Source: Planctomycetota bacterium
GTDB lineage: Bacteria > Planctomycetota > Phycisphaerae > Phycisphaerales > SM1A02
Length of the DNA: 64,000 bases
Direction of reading: 5' to 3'
NCBI GenBank assembly: GCA_022562915.1
Contig: JADFOJ010000006.1
Coordinates: 1-64,000 of the forward strand
This document shows, one piece after another, positions 15,924 through 26,834 of this stretch (position 1 is its first letter; every line of letters begins with the position of its first letter). A program made the translations under genes and the position numbers. The notes under the pieces were generated by a model. That model was not told where the DNA came from and searched no databases. It saw nothing but the letters and a program-made list of their open reading frames with translations.

Positions 15924-16157
15924 ATGGGTGACACGAACCTTCCCGCGGAAGTCTGGTTCCTGGTGGCGATGATCGCGGCCATGACCGTGACGATGTGCCT
16001 GAGGGTGCTCGTCGCGGCGATGCGGTACGAACACGATCGCAGGAAACTCGCCGGTGAGGTCGACGAACTTCGAAAGCGTTACTCGCTCTCGTATCCCGAC
16101 GTCATCGTGTCCGTGGACGTCGTGTCGGACATGGAATCCGATGCCAGGGCGGCGTGA
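15924..16157 (+). CDS. Small single-span protein with charged helix
   Basis: The 77-residue protein has one membrane span (about residues 10-32) followed by a charged helix, RYEHDRRKLAGEVDELRKRY. It lies alone between divergent and convergent minus-strand genes. No family is recognised; topology suggests an inner-membrane protein with a cytoplasmic coiled coil. The ribosome-binding site is weak, so the call is moderate. Confidence 0.55.
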   Translation: MGDTNLPAEVWFLVAMIAAMTVTMCLRVLVAAMRYEHDRRKLAGEVDELRKRYSLSYPDVIVSVDVVSDMESDARAA

Positions 16158-16181
16158 GACAGCGCGGGCGGCTCGATGTGC

Positions 16182-17594
16182 TTACCGATTCGCCGCCTGA
16201 TGCACGCGTGCAAACTGCGCCAGCATCGCCGCCTGCGAGCGCATCCCCATCTCGAAACAGCGCAGTTCGAACTTCTCGTTCGGTGAGTGGATGCGGTCGT
16301 CGTCGAGTCCGAAGCCGACCAGCAGGGAGTCCACACCCAGCAGGCGCTGGAACGAGCCCGCCACCGGGATCGAGCCGCCGCAACCGATGAGCACCGCCGG
16401 GCGGTGGTAGACGGACTCCAGTCCGGCGAGCGCCGCTTCCAGGTACGGCGAATCGGTGGGGACCCGTACGGCCGGACTCGTGCCGTGGGAGGTGATCTCC
16501 CAGCGACAATCGGTCGGGGTGCGGTCGTGCAGGAACTCGACGAGGCCGTCGTACACCTTCGTCGGGTCCTGGTCCGGCACGAGCCGGCAACTGATCTTCG
16601 CGGACGCCCGAGCCGGGATGATGGTCTTGGCGCCCTCACCGGTGTAGCCGCTCCAGAGCCCGTTGATGTCGCAGGTGGGCCGTGACCAGATGCGCTCCAG
16701 CGTGCTTCGATCCGCTTCGCCCACGGCGGTCTTGAGGCCGGCATGTCCGAGAAACGTCGCTTCATCGAATCCGAGCCCCCTCCATTGGTCGCGCTCGGCG
16801 AGGCTGATCTCGCGTACGTCGTCGTAGAAGTGGGGGATCCGGATCACGCCGCGATCGTCCTTGAGTTGACCGAGGACCCGCGCCAGCTCGTTGGCGGGGT
16901 TGACGGCCGCGCCGCCGTACATGCCCGAGTGCAGGTCGTGGCTCGGCCCGTGAAGCGACACCTCCACGTACACGAGCCCGCGCAGCATGGAGGTGATCGC
17001 GGGGGTGTCAATGTCCCACATGGCGGTGTCGGTGATCACGGCGGCGTCGGCGGTGAGCACAGCGGTGTTGGAGGCCAGGAAGGGGTCGAGGCTGGGGCTG
17101 CCGGACTCCTCCTCGCCTTCCAGCAGAACGGTCACGTTCACCGGCAGCGACCCGTGCACGTGGTGCCACGCGCGGAACGCCTCCACGAAGGTCATGAGCT
17201 GGCCCTTGTCGTCCACGGCGCCGCGGGCCACGATCCGTCTGCCGTGCGGGCCGTCGACGATCGTCGGCTCGAACGGCGGTGAGTCCCACAACTCCAGAGG
17301 ATCGGGCGGCTGCACGTCGTAGTGCCCGTAATAGAGGATGTGCGCGACGGTGTCGGTGTCATGGTCCCGGCAGGCCGCCGTCACCATCGGCTGGCCGGCG
17401 GTGTCGTGCACGGACGACTCGAAGCCGATCGTGGCAAGGTCGTCGGCGAGCAGGTCGGCCGCGGCCCGGGTCTGGGGGCGATACTGCGGGTCCGTGGAGA
17501 TACTGGGGATCCGCAACAGTGCGGACAGCCGTTGGACTGCGCCGTCAAAGTCATCGCGAAGCCGTTGGAGCACTGGAGCGAGTGCGTCACTCAT
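16182..17594 (-). CDS. M20 family metallopeptidase (dipeptidase-like)
   Basis: The 470-residue enzyme has the M20 metal-site sequence GHYDVQPPDP with the catalytic Asp two residues on. RGAVDDKGQLMTFVEAF carries the bridging Asp, LLEGEEESGSP the catalytic and metal glutamates, and HSPNEKF a C-terminal His ligand. The dimerisation domain (DLHSGMYGGAAVNP) is intact. Members of this subfamily (carnosinase/CNDP-like) hydrolyse dipeptides in the cytoplasm using two zinc ions. Length and motifs are complete. A zinc-ribbon gene lies just upstream on the same strand. Confidence 0.93.
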   Translation of the reverse strand: MSDALAPVLQRLRDDFDGAVQRLSALLRIPSISTDPQYRPQTRAAADLLADDLATIGFESSVHDTAGQPMVTAACRDHDTDTVAHILYYGHYDVQPPDPLELWDSPPFEPTIVDGPHGRRIVARGAVDDKGQLMTFVEAFRAWHHVHGSLPVNVTVLLEGEEESGSPSLDPFLASNTAVLTADAAVITDTAMWDIDTPAITSMLRGLVYVEVSLHGPSHDLHSGMYGGAAVNPANELARVLGQLKDDRGVIRIPHFYDDVREISLAERDQWRGLGFDEATFLGHAGLKTAVGEADRSTLERIWSRPTCDINGLWSGYTGEGAKTIIPARASAKISCRLVPDQDPTKVYDGLVEFLHDRTPTDCRWEITSHGTSPAVRVPTDSPYLEAALAGLESVYHRPAVLIGCGGSIPVAGSFQRLLGVDSLLVGFGLDDDRIHSPNEKFELRCFEMGMRSQAAMLAQFARVHQAANR

Positions 17595-17604
17595 GGGTCA
17601 TGGG

Positions 17605-17919
17605 TCAGACGGAAAACGCGGCCGCCGAGAGGTAGATGACGACAACCAGCCCGAACATGACCATGAACATGAACGCGACCCACCGGTGTACGAACTGCAC
17701 CTCGACGATCGGGTCGAGCCGTGGCGATTGGTGGTCGGATACTCCCGGGATCCCCTCCATCTCAACGTAGCTGCGTGCGGGTCGTTGCCGGAGATCACAA
17801 CCGCACCGGGCACAGCGGGGTGCCAGGCCGTTGCGAAGAAGTGCTCCGTCATAGCCGCACGCAAGGCACCGCCGTCGAAGCAGGCGCGGGTCGAGTCTCC
17901 GGGAGGTGCTCAGAATCAT
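17605..17919 (-). CDS. Zinc-ribbon protein with C-terminal membrane span
   Basis: The 104-residue protein has a zinc ribbon, CLACGYDGALLR...CARCGCDL (about residues 19-43), followed by RPARSYVEMEG and a C-terminal membrane anchor near residues 80-100. The combination is a recurring planctomycete hypothetical. The ATG at 17919 is preferred over a start at 17949. It lies ten bases upstream of the M20 peptidase start and may be co-transcribed with it. The function is unknown. Confidence 0.72.
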   Translation of the reverse strand: MILSTSRRLDPRLLRRRCLACGYDGALLRNGLAPRCARCGCDLRQRPARSYVEMEGIPGVSDHQSPRLDPIVEVQFVHRWVAFMFMVMFGLVVVIYLSAAAFSV

Positions 17920-18016
17920 TCTTCCCGTGTCCTTCAGGCAACCATCCAACCAGGTTCCCGTCTCGCCAAGACTAGCATGGTCCGTTGGTCATGCCAGAAA
18001 AAAGGTCCATTCGGGC

Positions 18017-19015
18017 TCACTCGAGCTCCATGCACTCGGTGTGCTCGCCCTCGACGGCGCACTGGACGATGCCGTCGACGATCCGCAGTGCCACGGGCGT
18101 CGTCATGATCCAGTCGCAGCCCAGCGGCAGTGAGAGCAACTCGCACTCCTGGGGCGGCCCGGGCCACCAGCCGTTGTCGCTGGTGAGCACGGTGGGGCTG
18201 TCGGGCACTTCGATCGCGGTCACCATGGAGGTGATCGCCGAACCGTTGAGGTCGTCCCTGAACATGTCCTCGCAGTGGTCGCAGGTGCGGCTGTAGAAGA
18301 CGACATAACGCGTGCCACTGTCCAGGCCGCTGGGCTTGCGGGGCATGAAGGAGAAGAGTTCCACTTCGGTCCAGGGCTTGCCGACCCAGCTTCCCACGTC
18401 CTTGGCGAACCAGAAGGAGGGTACGGGGGTCACGTTGGAAACGACGACGGGCGCGCCGCCGTGACCGTTGCCGTTGCCGTTGTCGTTCGTCGTGGTCGTG
18501 GTGGTACGGGTCTCCAGGGGATGGATGACCATCCAGTAGCTCAGGCCGAAGCCGCCGGCGATGAGCACGGCCGCCAGCACCGCCGGCGTGCGCGACGGGG
18601 CCGCCGGGATCAGCGGGGACGGATCGAACAGGACGACGCCCAGCAGCAGTGACCCGTCTATGGCCAGTATCACCCAGGGGGGGATCTTGACGTTGCCGAG
18701 GCAGCCGCAACTCGTCACGTTCCCCTGGACCATCTCGCCGATCAGGACCAGGCAGAAGACGCTGAGCAGGAATATCGCCATCGGCCGGGCGAGCCGGGCC
18801 ATGCACAGCATCACGGCGATGGCCAGGAATTCCAGACCGATCAGGACTGCCAGCGTCCAGTGGAGATCCAGGTTCATCCTGGCGGCCAACGGCAGGATGG
18901 TCTTGCCCGGCAGGTTGCTGGGCGTCCCCTCCATGAGCTTGAACAGCGCTCCCGTGAGCACCCACGCCGGGACGAACACCCGTGAAAGGACCTGACCTAT
19001 CTTTGCACCTGACAT
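18017..19015 (-). CDS. MauE/DoxX-like membrane protein fused to a thioredoxin-like domain
   Basis: The 332-residue protein has four or five membrane spans in its first 170 residues, with a TSCGCLGNVKIPPW motif like the conserved CGCFG of MauE. After a Thr/Asn/Gly-rich linker (near residues 170-190) comes a soluble domain with FYSRTCDHCEDMF, a thioredoxin-type CxxC. MauE proteins supply electrons or disulfides for methylamine dehydrogenase maturation and in other bacteria pair with separate thioredoxins. Here both are joined, suggesting a self-contained transmembrane thiol-redox relay. The target protein is not apparent nearby. Confidence 0.78.
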   Translation of the reverse strand: MSGAKIGQVLSRVFVPAWVLTGALFKLMEGTPSNLPGKTILPLAARMNLDLHWTLAVLIGLEFLAIAVMLCMARLARPMAIFLLSVFCLVLIGEMVQGNVTSCGCLGNVKIPPWVILAIDGSLLLGVVLFDPSPLIPAAPSRTPAVLAAVLIAGGFGLSYWMVIHPLETRTTTTTTNDNGNGNGHGGAPVVVSNVTPVPSFWFAKDVGSWVGKPWTEVELFSFMPRKPSGLDSGTRYVVFYSRTCDHCEDMFRDDLNGSAITSMVTAIEVPDSPTVLTSDNGWWPGPPQECELLSLPLGCDWIMTTPVALRIVDGIVQCAVEGEHTECMELE

Positions 19016-19224
19016 GGACCGCCTCGCAACCGTCGACCGGATACCCCGACGGGGGACCGGCCTCGGCGGCGGATCATAGCTGCCGTACGATTTTTTGGGG
19101 CACCGTGCTGTCAGAACCGCGCAACGAAGGCATCATATCTCTCGTCGGCAACGGAGTGAGGCCGGGCCTCGGTCCATCCCGGCCCCCGACCTACGGTTCG
19201 ACCAACGTCCGAAAGGATCTCACG

Positions 19225-21003
<1,779 letters not shown>

Positions 21004-21005
21004 AG

Positions 21006-21026
21006 AAAAGGACCCTGGGTCCTTTT
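21006..21026. terminator. Bidirectional rho-independent terminator
   Basis: AAAAGGACC and GGTCCTTTT form a 9-bp stem with a three-base loop just after the stop at 21003. A-T ends on both sides allow termination of the convergent gene ending at 21045 as well. Confidence 0.8.
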
Positions 21027-21044
21027 CCTGCCCTCGGTCCTTTT

Positions 21045-21677
21045 TCAGAGATCCGGGTTCATCGTGTAGGTCCCCGTCAGTGTCGCTTCGGCGAGCACGT
21101 GCCCCTCGATCGCCTGCCGTACGTCGGCGGCCGTGAACTCGCCCTTCACCGGGCAGGTGTCGATGTCCAGCGCGAACAGCATGAAGTGGTACCGGTGCAC
21201 GCGCTGATCGTTCCACGGCGGGGCGGGTCCGTCGTAGCCGCGGTAGGTCCCGCCCATCTTCGGGTCGCCGGCGAACCAGCCGGTGTAGTCCGTGACGCCC
21301 TGCCGCGCGGCAGGCGCACCCGCCGGGTTGACCGGACTCTTCTTGCCGCCTGGGGTCACGCCGTCGCTGCACTCGCCCGCGGCGACGCCGGTGCACGTCG
21401 GAGGGATGTCCACCATGACCCAGTGATGAAAGTCGGCGCGTGGCAGGTCCGCGGGCACGACGGCCCCTTCCTTGTTCACGTCGTCCGGCACGGTGGGGGC
21501 GTCGGGATCGACCACGATCAATGCGAGCGAGCGGCATCCGTCGGGGACGCCGGACCAGACGAGCGGCGGGTTGCGGTTGTCCGAGAAGGTGAAGTGTGTC
21601 TCGGGGTCATGCTTTCCGAAGGCGAACTCCGGCGGGATCGACCCCTCGTGCGCAAAGCCTGGACTGGTGATTTCCAT
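21045..21677 (-). CDS. PEBP (YbhB/YbcL-like) family protein
   Basis: The 210-residue protein has the phosphatidylethanolamine-binding fold: SPGFAHEGSIPPEFAF at the start, PLVWSGVPDGCRSLALIVVDPDAP carrying the family DPD ligand-site motif, FHHWVMVDIPP, and GGTYRGYDGPAPPW before a YHFMLFALD strand. It is longer than YbhB (about 160) because of an insert with paired cysteines. The exact ligand is unknown; bacterial members bind small anionic molecules. The start ATG at 21677 fits the family. A second member is at 36086. Confidence 0.88.
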   Translation of the reverse strand: MEITSPGFAHEGSIPPEFAFGKHDPETHFTFSDNRNPPLVWSGVPDGCRSLALIVVDPDAPTVPDDVNKEGAVVPADLPRADFHHWVMVDIPPTCTGVAAGECSDGVTPGGKKSPVNPAGAPAARQGVTDYTGWFAGDPKMGGTYRGYDGPAPPWNDQRVHRYHFMLFALDIDTCPVKGEFTAADVRQAIEGHVLAEATLTGTYTMNPDL

Positions 21678-21690
21678 GGGTGCCAATCTA

Positions 21691-22953
21691 TCACATGCGG
21701 GTCGCACGCGGCAGTGACACGCTGTCGGCGCCGACGAGTCCGGCGAGCCGACCCAGCGCCGACCGCAGCGCCGACATCCGCGAACGGGTCGGCCGCACGC
21801 CGGGCTCCCACCACACGCCCCGAACCTGCAATTCCCCGCGGTCGCGGTGCAGCTTGGGGTCGAGCCGGCCGACGAGGCGGTCGCCCTCCATGATCGGCAT
21901 CACGTAGTAGCCGTAACGCCGCTTCGCCGCCGGAGTGAACGCCTCGAAACGGTAGTCGAAGGCGAACAGTCGGGCCGTCCGCGCGCGGTCACGGAGGATC
22001 GGGTCGAAGGGGCACAACAGGCGAATTCGTTTCGGCGGCGGGGCCGGCCGTGTGGCGCGATGCTCCCAGTCGGGCCTGGCGTAGCCGCGCCACGGCCTGC
22101 CGTTGCCGGCCGACGCCACTTCGACGGTGACCAGGTCACCGGCATCCGTGGCCGCGGTGCACCAGTTCCGCGCTTCCGCCAGCGTCACCGCGCGCAGGAA
22201 ACGGGCGATCTCCCCCGTCGTGGCGATGCCGAGGCGATCGATCGCCGCCGCGCATGCCCAGTCGACGTGCGCGCGGTCGTCGGGCACCGGCAGGTCCGTA
22301 TAGCCCGCCATCACCCGTTCGGTGAGGTCGTAGGCTTTCTGGAAGTTCTCGCGCCGCGCGATCGACAACGTCCCGCTGCGCCACAGGATCTCCAGCGCCG
22401 CTTTCTGCGGCTTCCACTCCCACCAGCCCCCGCCGGCCCTGGGGTTGCTCTGGAAGTCACTCGACTTCAACGGGCCCTCGGCGGTGATGCGGTCGACGAC
22501 GTGCGTGAGCGTCTGCGCCTGGTCGCCGCTGAAGTGCTCGGCCCACCACGTGCCCGTCAGACGACGGGCCCGGAACCGCTCGAAACGAACCTGCCAGTGG
22601 CCGAACCACTCGCTGGGGATCGCCGACGCATCGTGGGTCCAGTGCTCGAAGAGCGTCCGGTTCCGCTCCAGCAGGCGATGGAGCATGCGAGGCTCGTAGC
22701 CGTCGAGGCGGCCCGCCAGGATCAGGTGGTGCGCGCGCTCGATGACGTTGATCGAGTCAACCTGGACGTACCCCAGCTTCTGCACAATTTTCCGGACGAC
22801 TGCGGGAGTGGCCCGCCGGGCCGGGTCATCGAGCAGCCCCTGGGCGCCGAGGAACAGACGCCGGGCGGTGGACGCGTTGACGGTTGGGACGGCTCGCGGC
22901 GGCACGAGGGCAACTCTACTGTGTCGCGGCAACTCCTGTAGCATGCCGGCCAT
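21691..22953 (-). CDS. YcaQ/AlkX-type DNA glycosylase (winged-helix family)
   Basis: The protein (up to 420 residues) belongs to the HTH_42/YcaQ family of interstrand-crosslink DNA glycosylases. The catalytic QxD segment is present as YVQVDSINVIERAHHLIL, as are LFEHWTHDASAIP and CPFDPILRDRARTARLF...YRFE near the C-terminus. YcaQ unhooks alkylated and crosslinked bases. The ATG at 22953 overlaps the divergent mechanosensitive channel start; a GTG at 22905 gives an N-terminus closer to the family and is a likely alternative. The gene supports the alkylation-repair theme with the AlkD-like gene at 8440. Confidence 0.87.
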   Translation of the reverse strand: MAGMLQELPRHSRVALVPPRAVPTVNASTARRLFLGAQGLLDDPARRATPAVVRKIVQKLGYVQVDSINVIERAHHLILAGRLDGYEPRMLHRLLERNRTLFEHWTHDASAIPSEWFGHWQVRFERFRARRLTGTWWAEHFSGDQAQTLTHVVDRITAEGPLKSSDFQSNPRAGGGWWEWKPQKAALEILWRSGTLSIARRENFQKAYDLTERVMAGYTDLPVPDDRAHVDWACAAAIDRLGIATTGEIARFLRAVTLAEARNWCTAATDAGDLVTVEVASAGNGRPWRGYARPDWEHRATRPAPPPKRIRLLCPFDPILRDRARTARLFAFDYRFEAFTPAAKRRYGYYVMPIMEGDRLVGRLDPKLHRDRGELQVRGVWWEPGVRPTRSRMSALRSALGRLAGLVGADSVSLPRATRM

Positions 22954-24829
22954 GAAGGCGTGGATGAGTCACGTCGCGGTCCCACTGCTCGCCGCGCTGG
23001 GCTTCGCGTCCATCGGCGCGAGCGGGCAGGATACACCGGCGCCGCCCCCCGCCGAAGCCGTCGCTGCCGAGACGCCTAGGCCCGTCCCGAAAGAACTCGA
23101 CAGCCCCGGCTCCACGATGCGCACGTTCCTGGAGGCGATGAAGAAGCAGCCCCAGGTCTACGAGACGGCCGTCTCGTGCCTGGACCTGAGCCTCGCGGGC
23201 GAAGAGAAGGCGCAGGGCGACGCGACCAAGCTCTTCGGCATCCTGAACAGGATCGAGCATGTGGCGTGGTGGCTGCTGCCGGATGCGCGGGCGGTCGGGC
23301 CGGACGGCCCGGAGGCGGACCGCGCCGAGTACGTCTTCTTTCCGCGATACCCGGACCACGCGTGGATAGACCGGCGGGTGGACGTCGGCGACCACCGGAT
23401 CGTGCTGGCACGCACGACCGACGGGGCATGGAAGTTCTCCGCCGAGACCGTGGCGGGTATCGGCCGGCTCTACGACCGGCTGCGCCAGCTTCCGGTGTTG
23501 TCGGGCCTGGTCGACGAGCGCGATCTCAGCCTGTTGCTCCGGATGGAGAGCGCGTTGCCGGACGTGCTGGTCGAGGGCAAGTTCCTCACGCTCAAGTACT
23601 GGCAGTGGATCGGCCTGTTCATCCTGATCTTCACCGGGATCGTCCTGGACTTTTCCGTCAGGATCATTCTGTCGGCGACGTCTCGACGTCTCATCGCCAG
23701 GAAGGGTGGTGAGGCGAAGAGGGACACGGTGCGCAAGACGGTCCGCCCCTTCGGGCTCGCCGTGGCGGCACTGTTCTGGCTGGCCGTGATCAGGCTGCTC
23801 GACCTGCCGGTGGAGGTCCTGAAGGTCCTGCTGCCGGCGGTTCGGTTCTTCGCGATGCTGGCCGGTGTCTGGGCGGGCTTCCGCCTCACGGACCTTGTCG
23901 GCGAGGTCTTCCAGAGCAAGGCCGCGAAGACCCAGACCAAGATCGACGATCTGCTGGTGCCGCTGGTCCGCAAGACCGTGAAGATCTTCATCTTCGTCTT
24001 CGGCATGATTTACATTGCCGACAGTCTGAACATCAAGATCGCGCCGCTGCTGGCGGGTCTCGGCATCGGCGGCATCGGGTTCGCCTTCGCCGCCCGCGAC
24101 ACGCTGGAGAACTTCTTCGGCAGCCTGACCGTCGTGGTGGACCGGCCGTTCCAGGTCGGCGACTGGGTGGTGATCGGCGACGTGGAGGGCACGGTCGAGG
24201 ACGTCGGGTTCCGCTCCTCGCGGGTCCGCACGTTCTACAACTCGCTGGTCACGATACCCAACGGCATCCTCGTCCGGGCCACCGTGGACAACTACGGGCG
24301 CCGCAAGTACCGCCGGTTCAAGACCCATATCAGCATCACGTACGACACTCCGCCGGCGAAGATCGAGGCGTTCTGCGAGGGTATCCGGGAGCTGATCCGC
24401 CTTCACCCCTACACCCGCAAGGACTATTACCAGGTGTGGCTGCACCAGTTCGCGCCGTCGAGCCTCGACGTGCTGGTGTACGTGTTCCACGAGGCGCCGG
24501 ACTGGACCACCGAGCTTCGCGAGCGGCACCGGCTCATGCTCGACATCATCCGGCTCGCCAGGCACCTCGGCGTCGAGTTCGCGTTCCCGACCGAGACGCT
24601 GCACCTGTACCAGGAATCCCATGACGCCCAGGCGGCCACGAGCCCGCCACCGCCCGCGCCCGGCAGCGGCGACGACGAGAGGGCAATGACGGACGGCCGC
24701 CGCGCCGTCCGCGCCGTGACCGCCGAAGCCGATTGGCGCGCCGGCAAGCCCGCCCCGTACGTCTTCACGGAGGCGTCGAAGGCCGATGAGGACGCGCAGA
24801 TCGAGGCGACGACCGGCGGCGACGGGTGA
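22952..24829 (+). CDS. MscS-family mechanosensitive ion channel
   Basis: The 625-residue protein has a signal peptide and a periplasmic domain (to about residue 215). Several membrane spans follow, then the MscS pore helix and beta domain, GLGIGGIGFAFAARDTLENF, VDRPFQVGDWVVIGD...GTVEDVGFRSSRVRTF and TIPNGILVRATVDNYG. The C-terminal domain continues to about residue 560, with an acidic low-complexity tail. Such channels release solutes on hypo-osmotic shock. The larger size places it with the YnaI/YbdG-like branch. The start could be the ATG at 22943 or 22952. It is divergent from the YcaQ gene. Confidence 0.92.
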   Translation: MKAWMSHVAVPLLAALGFASIGASGQDTPAPPPAEAVAAETPRPVPKELDSPGSTMRTFLEAMKKQPQVYETAVSCLDLSLAGEEKAQGDATKLFGILNRIEHVAWWLLPDARAVGPDGPEADRAEYVFFPRYPDHAWIDRRVDVGDHRIVLARTTDGAWKFSAETVAGIGRLYDRLRQLPVLSGLVDERDLSLLLRMESALPDVLVEGKFLTLKYWQWIGLFILIFTGIVLDFSVRIILSATSRRLIARKGGEAKRDTVRKTVRPFGLAVAALFWLAVIRLLDLPVEVLKVLLPAVRFFAMLAGVWAGFRLTDLVGEVFQSKAAKTQTKIDDLLVPLVRKTVKIFIFVFGMIYIADSLNIKIAPLLAGLGIGGIGFAFAARDTLENFFGSLTVVVDRPFQVGDWVVIGDVEGTVEDVGFRSSRVRTFYNSLVTIPNGILVRATVDNYGRRKYRRFKTHISITYDTPPAKIEAFCEGIRELIRLHPYTRKDYYQVWLHQFAPSSLDVLVYVFHEAPDWTTELRERHRLMLDIIRLARHLGVEFAFPTETLHLYQESHDAQAATSPPPPAPGSGDDERAMTDGRRAVRAVTAEADWRAGKPAPYVFTEASKADEDAQIEATTGGDG

Positions 24830-24851
24830 CCCGAGACTGACCGGCGTCCGG

Positions 24852-26834
24852 TCACTCGAAGATCTCCGTCCCGTCAGGCGCCGGCGAGGGGAACGCCGAA
24901 TCGCAGTGTTCGCAGCGATCTCTATTGGTGACGCGTTTCTTGCCGCAGGCGTCGCAGGGCAACCTCGCCGGCCAGTCCCGCAGACACCACAGCAGCGCAA
25001 GCCCCATCGGGCCCGCGAAGAAGTTGAACACGCTCCAGCCCCATCGCCGTCCCCGGCTGAACGCATACCGGCGGGCCAGACGCATCGTCACGACCGCGCA
25101 CGCGATCGCCATGAGCGACATGACACCGTACACGACGTCTGCCCGGATCGGTCCGTCCGGATCGAACGACGACTCTCCCAGCGCACGCGTGACCACGAAT
25201 GCCGTGCCCATGGCCGCGAGCGGTACGGTGAGACCGAGGGCCACGTCGTACCATGTCGAGCCGGAGTACTGCCGGGGAATCGCCGGCAGCTCGTGCCTCG
25301 CCACGAGGGCGCCGTTCGGTCCGTAGACGATGAGATCACCGGGGAGCTCGAGGGCCTCGACGCACGGCCGGTGCGACGGGCTGTACCACACGAAGAAACG
25401 CTGCGGGTTCTCAGTGGCGGCGAACTGCAGGTACCCGTAGCGCACAAGGTCGTGCTCGATGTCGGCGGCGGTGAGGACCTCGCCATCGCGGGTCATGAAC
25501 CGAACGGTCCGGTCCGTCACCACGACGAATTCGTTGTGGTCACGCGAGCGCAGAGCGGTGAGGGCGAGCACGCGTTCTCCCGCGGGCGCGATCATCGTTG
25601 CGATCGTGCGCTCGCGGGGCTTGAGACGGTAGACGACGTCCTCGAACACCAGCACGTTGCCCCACGTGGAGACGATGGACTCGCCGAATCGTTGCACGGG
25701 CGACTCCGGCGGTGCCCTGTATTCCGTGGGGCCGAGTCGCCCCACGAGCACAGTGCGCTCCAGGTCGAACGCCAGGACGAGCCGCTCCCGGAACGAGTAC
25801 AGCCACTGCGTCTGTCCCACCCCCCCGACGTGCCGGTAGAACGTATCCGCGTGCCGATACCCGTGGGCACGGTTTGGATCCGGCTCCGATTCGTCGGGGA
25901 TGACCACGGTGTCGGTTCCGAGGAACATCGCGTACCAGCGATCGCTCTCCTGGGCCTCACGCTCCAGTGGCCGGTTGTGTGTGCCGTCGAGATTGGTGAT
26001 CTCGATCGCGCGGTTCCACCGGTCCCGCACGAGACGCACGACCTCACCGTCGCGCGTGATCCGGTAGGTGGTCCGTGTTCCGGGGCCCGTGGCGGCCGCG
26101 CCGGCGATCGCCGCCAGCACCATGCCGCCGATCACGAACACGATCGCGATCCCCGCGAGCAGGCTCGCGCCCAGCGCTGCCTTGGCGGCCAGGGGCTGCG
26201 GCCCGTACTGGCCCCCGCCGACAAAGCTCCCCCACGCGGCAACGCCCAGAACGCCCGCCGCGACGATGATCGCGAGGAGGGCGAGCCAGAAATACCAGAC
26301 GGACACGACGATCACCGAGCAGATGATGGCGACGCCCACGGCCAGGACACGGCTGCCGTACCACCTCGCGTCGCGCATGCCGACCAGGAGCCCGGCGAGG
26401 TAGTACACCGAGCCTGTCAGCACGTCGGCGAGCCCCGGCAGCACCATCGGCCAGTAGAATGGCGCCGGGACGTGTCCCGGCATGGCGAGCCATGCGTTGG
26501 CCGCCGCCAGCGGGAGACCGACCGCCAGGAAGTACAGCACGAGACCCGCCGACATCTTGGCGAGCGCGATGGTCGTCCTGGACATCGGGCGGTGTACGAG
26601 GAACGCCCAGAGGTCGCGACGCTTCTCCGTGAGGACGTGCAGGACACCGAGAAAGAGGCCGGCCAGCGGGCACGCCACCACGCTCCATTGCTGGAACCGT
26701 TCAAACGGCGGCACGTACCTTCCCGGCCGCGTCACGTCCCAGGCGAAGTAGATCGCCGCGATCGTCATGATCGCCAGCACGGCGAAGGCCCACGTGAGGC
26801 CCTGTCGCAGCTCTTTGAAGAACAGGGGCTTCAT
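24852..26834 (-). CDS. ABC-2 type permease with soluble insert and C-terminal zinc ribbon
   Basis: The 660-residue protein begins like an ABC-2 permease (KPLFFKELRQGLTWAFAVLA) with about seven spans to residue 260. It continues with a long soluble beta-rich region (about 265-530), two or three further spans, and a cytoplasmic zinc ribbon CDACGKKRVTNRDRCEHC at the end. It overlaps the ABC ATPase gene by four bases (26831-26834). The large domain between the spans and the ribbon are unusual for a permease and suggest substrate or signal sensing. It completes a regulator-ATPase-permease operon. Confidence 0.82.
   Translation of the reverse strand: MKPLFFKELRQGLTWAFAVLAIMTIAAIYFAWDVTRPGRYVPPFERFQQWSVVACPLAGLFLGVLHVLTEKRRDLWAFLVHRPMSRTTIALAKMSAGLVLYFLAVGLPLAAANAWLAMPGHVPAPFYWPMVLPGLADVLTGSVYYLAGLLVGMRDARWYGSRVLAVGVAIICSVIVVSVWYFWLALLAIIVAAGVLGVAAWGSFVGGGQYGPQPLAAKAALGASLLAGIAIVFVIGGMVLAAIAGAAATGPGTRTTYRITRDGEVVRLVRDRWNRAIEITNLDGTHNRPLEREAQESDRWYAMFLGTDTVVIPDESEPDPNRAHGYRHADTFYRHVGGVGQTQWLYSFRERLVLAFDLERTVLVGRLGPTEYRAPPESPVQRFGESIVSTWGNVLVFEDVVYRLKPRERTIATMIAPAGERVLALTALRSRDHNEFVVVTDRTVRFMTRDGEVLTAADIEHDLVRYGYLQFAATENPQRFFVWYSPSHRPCVEALELPGDLIVYGPNGALVARHELPAIPRQYSGSTWYDVALGLTVPLAAMGTAFVVTRALGESSFDPDGPIRADVVYGVMSLMAIACAVVTMRLARRYAFSRGRRWGWSVFNFFAGPMGLALLWCLRDWPARLPCDACGKKRVTNRDRCEHCDSAFPSPAPDGTEIFE

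Noticed and set aside
22916-25066. A minus-strand open frame of 716 codons opposite the MscS gene
   Set aside because: The plus strand encodes a clear MscS channel. The opposite frame is Arg/Gln/His-rich and lacks any motif.
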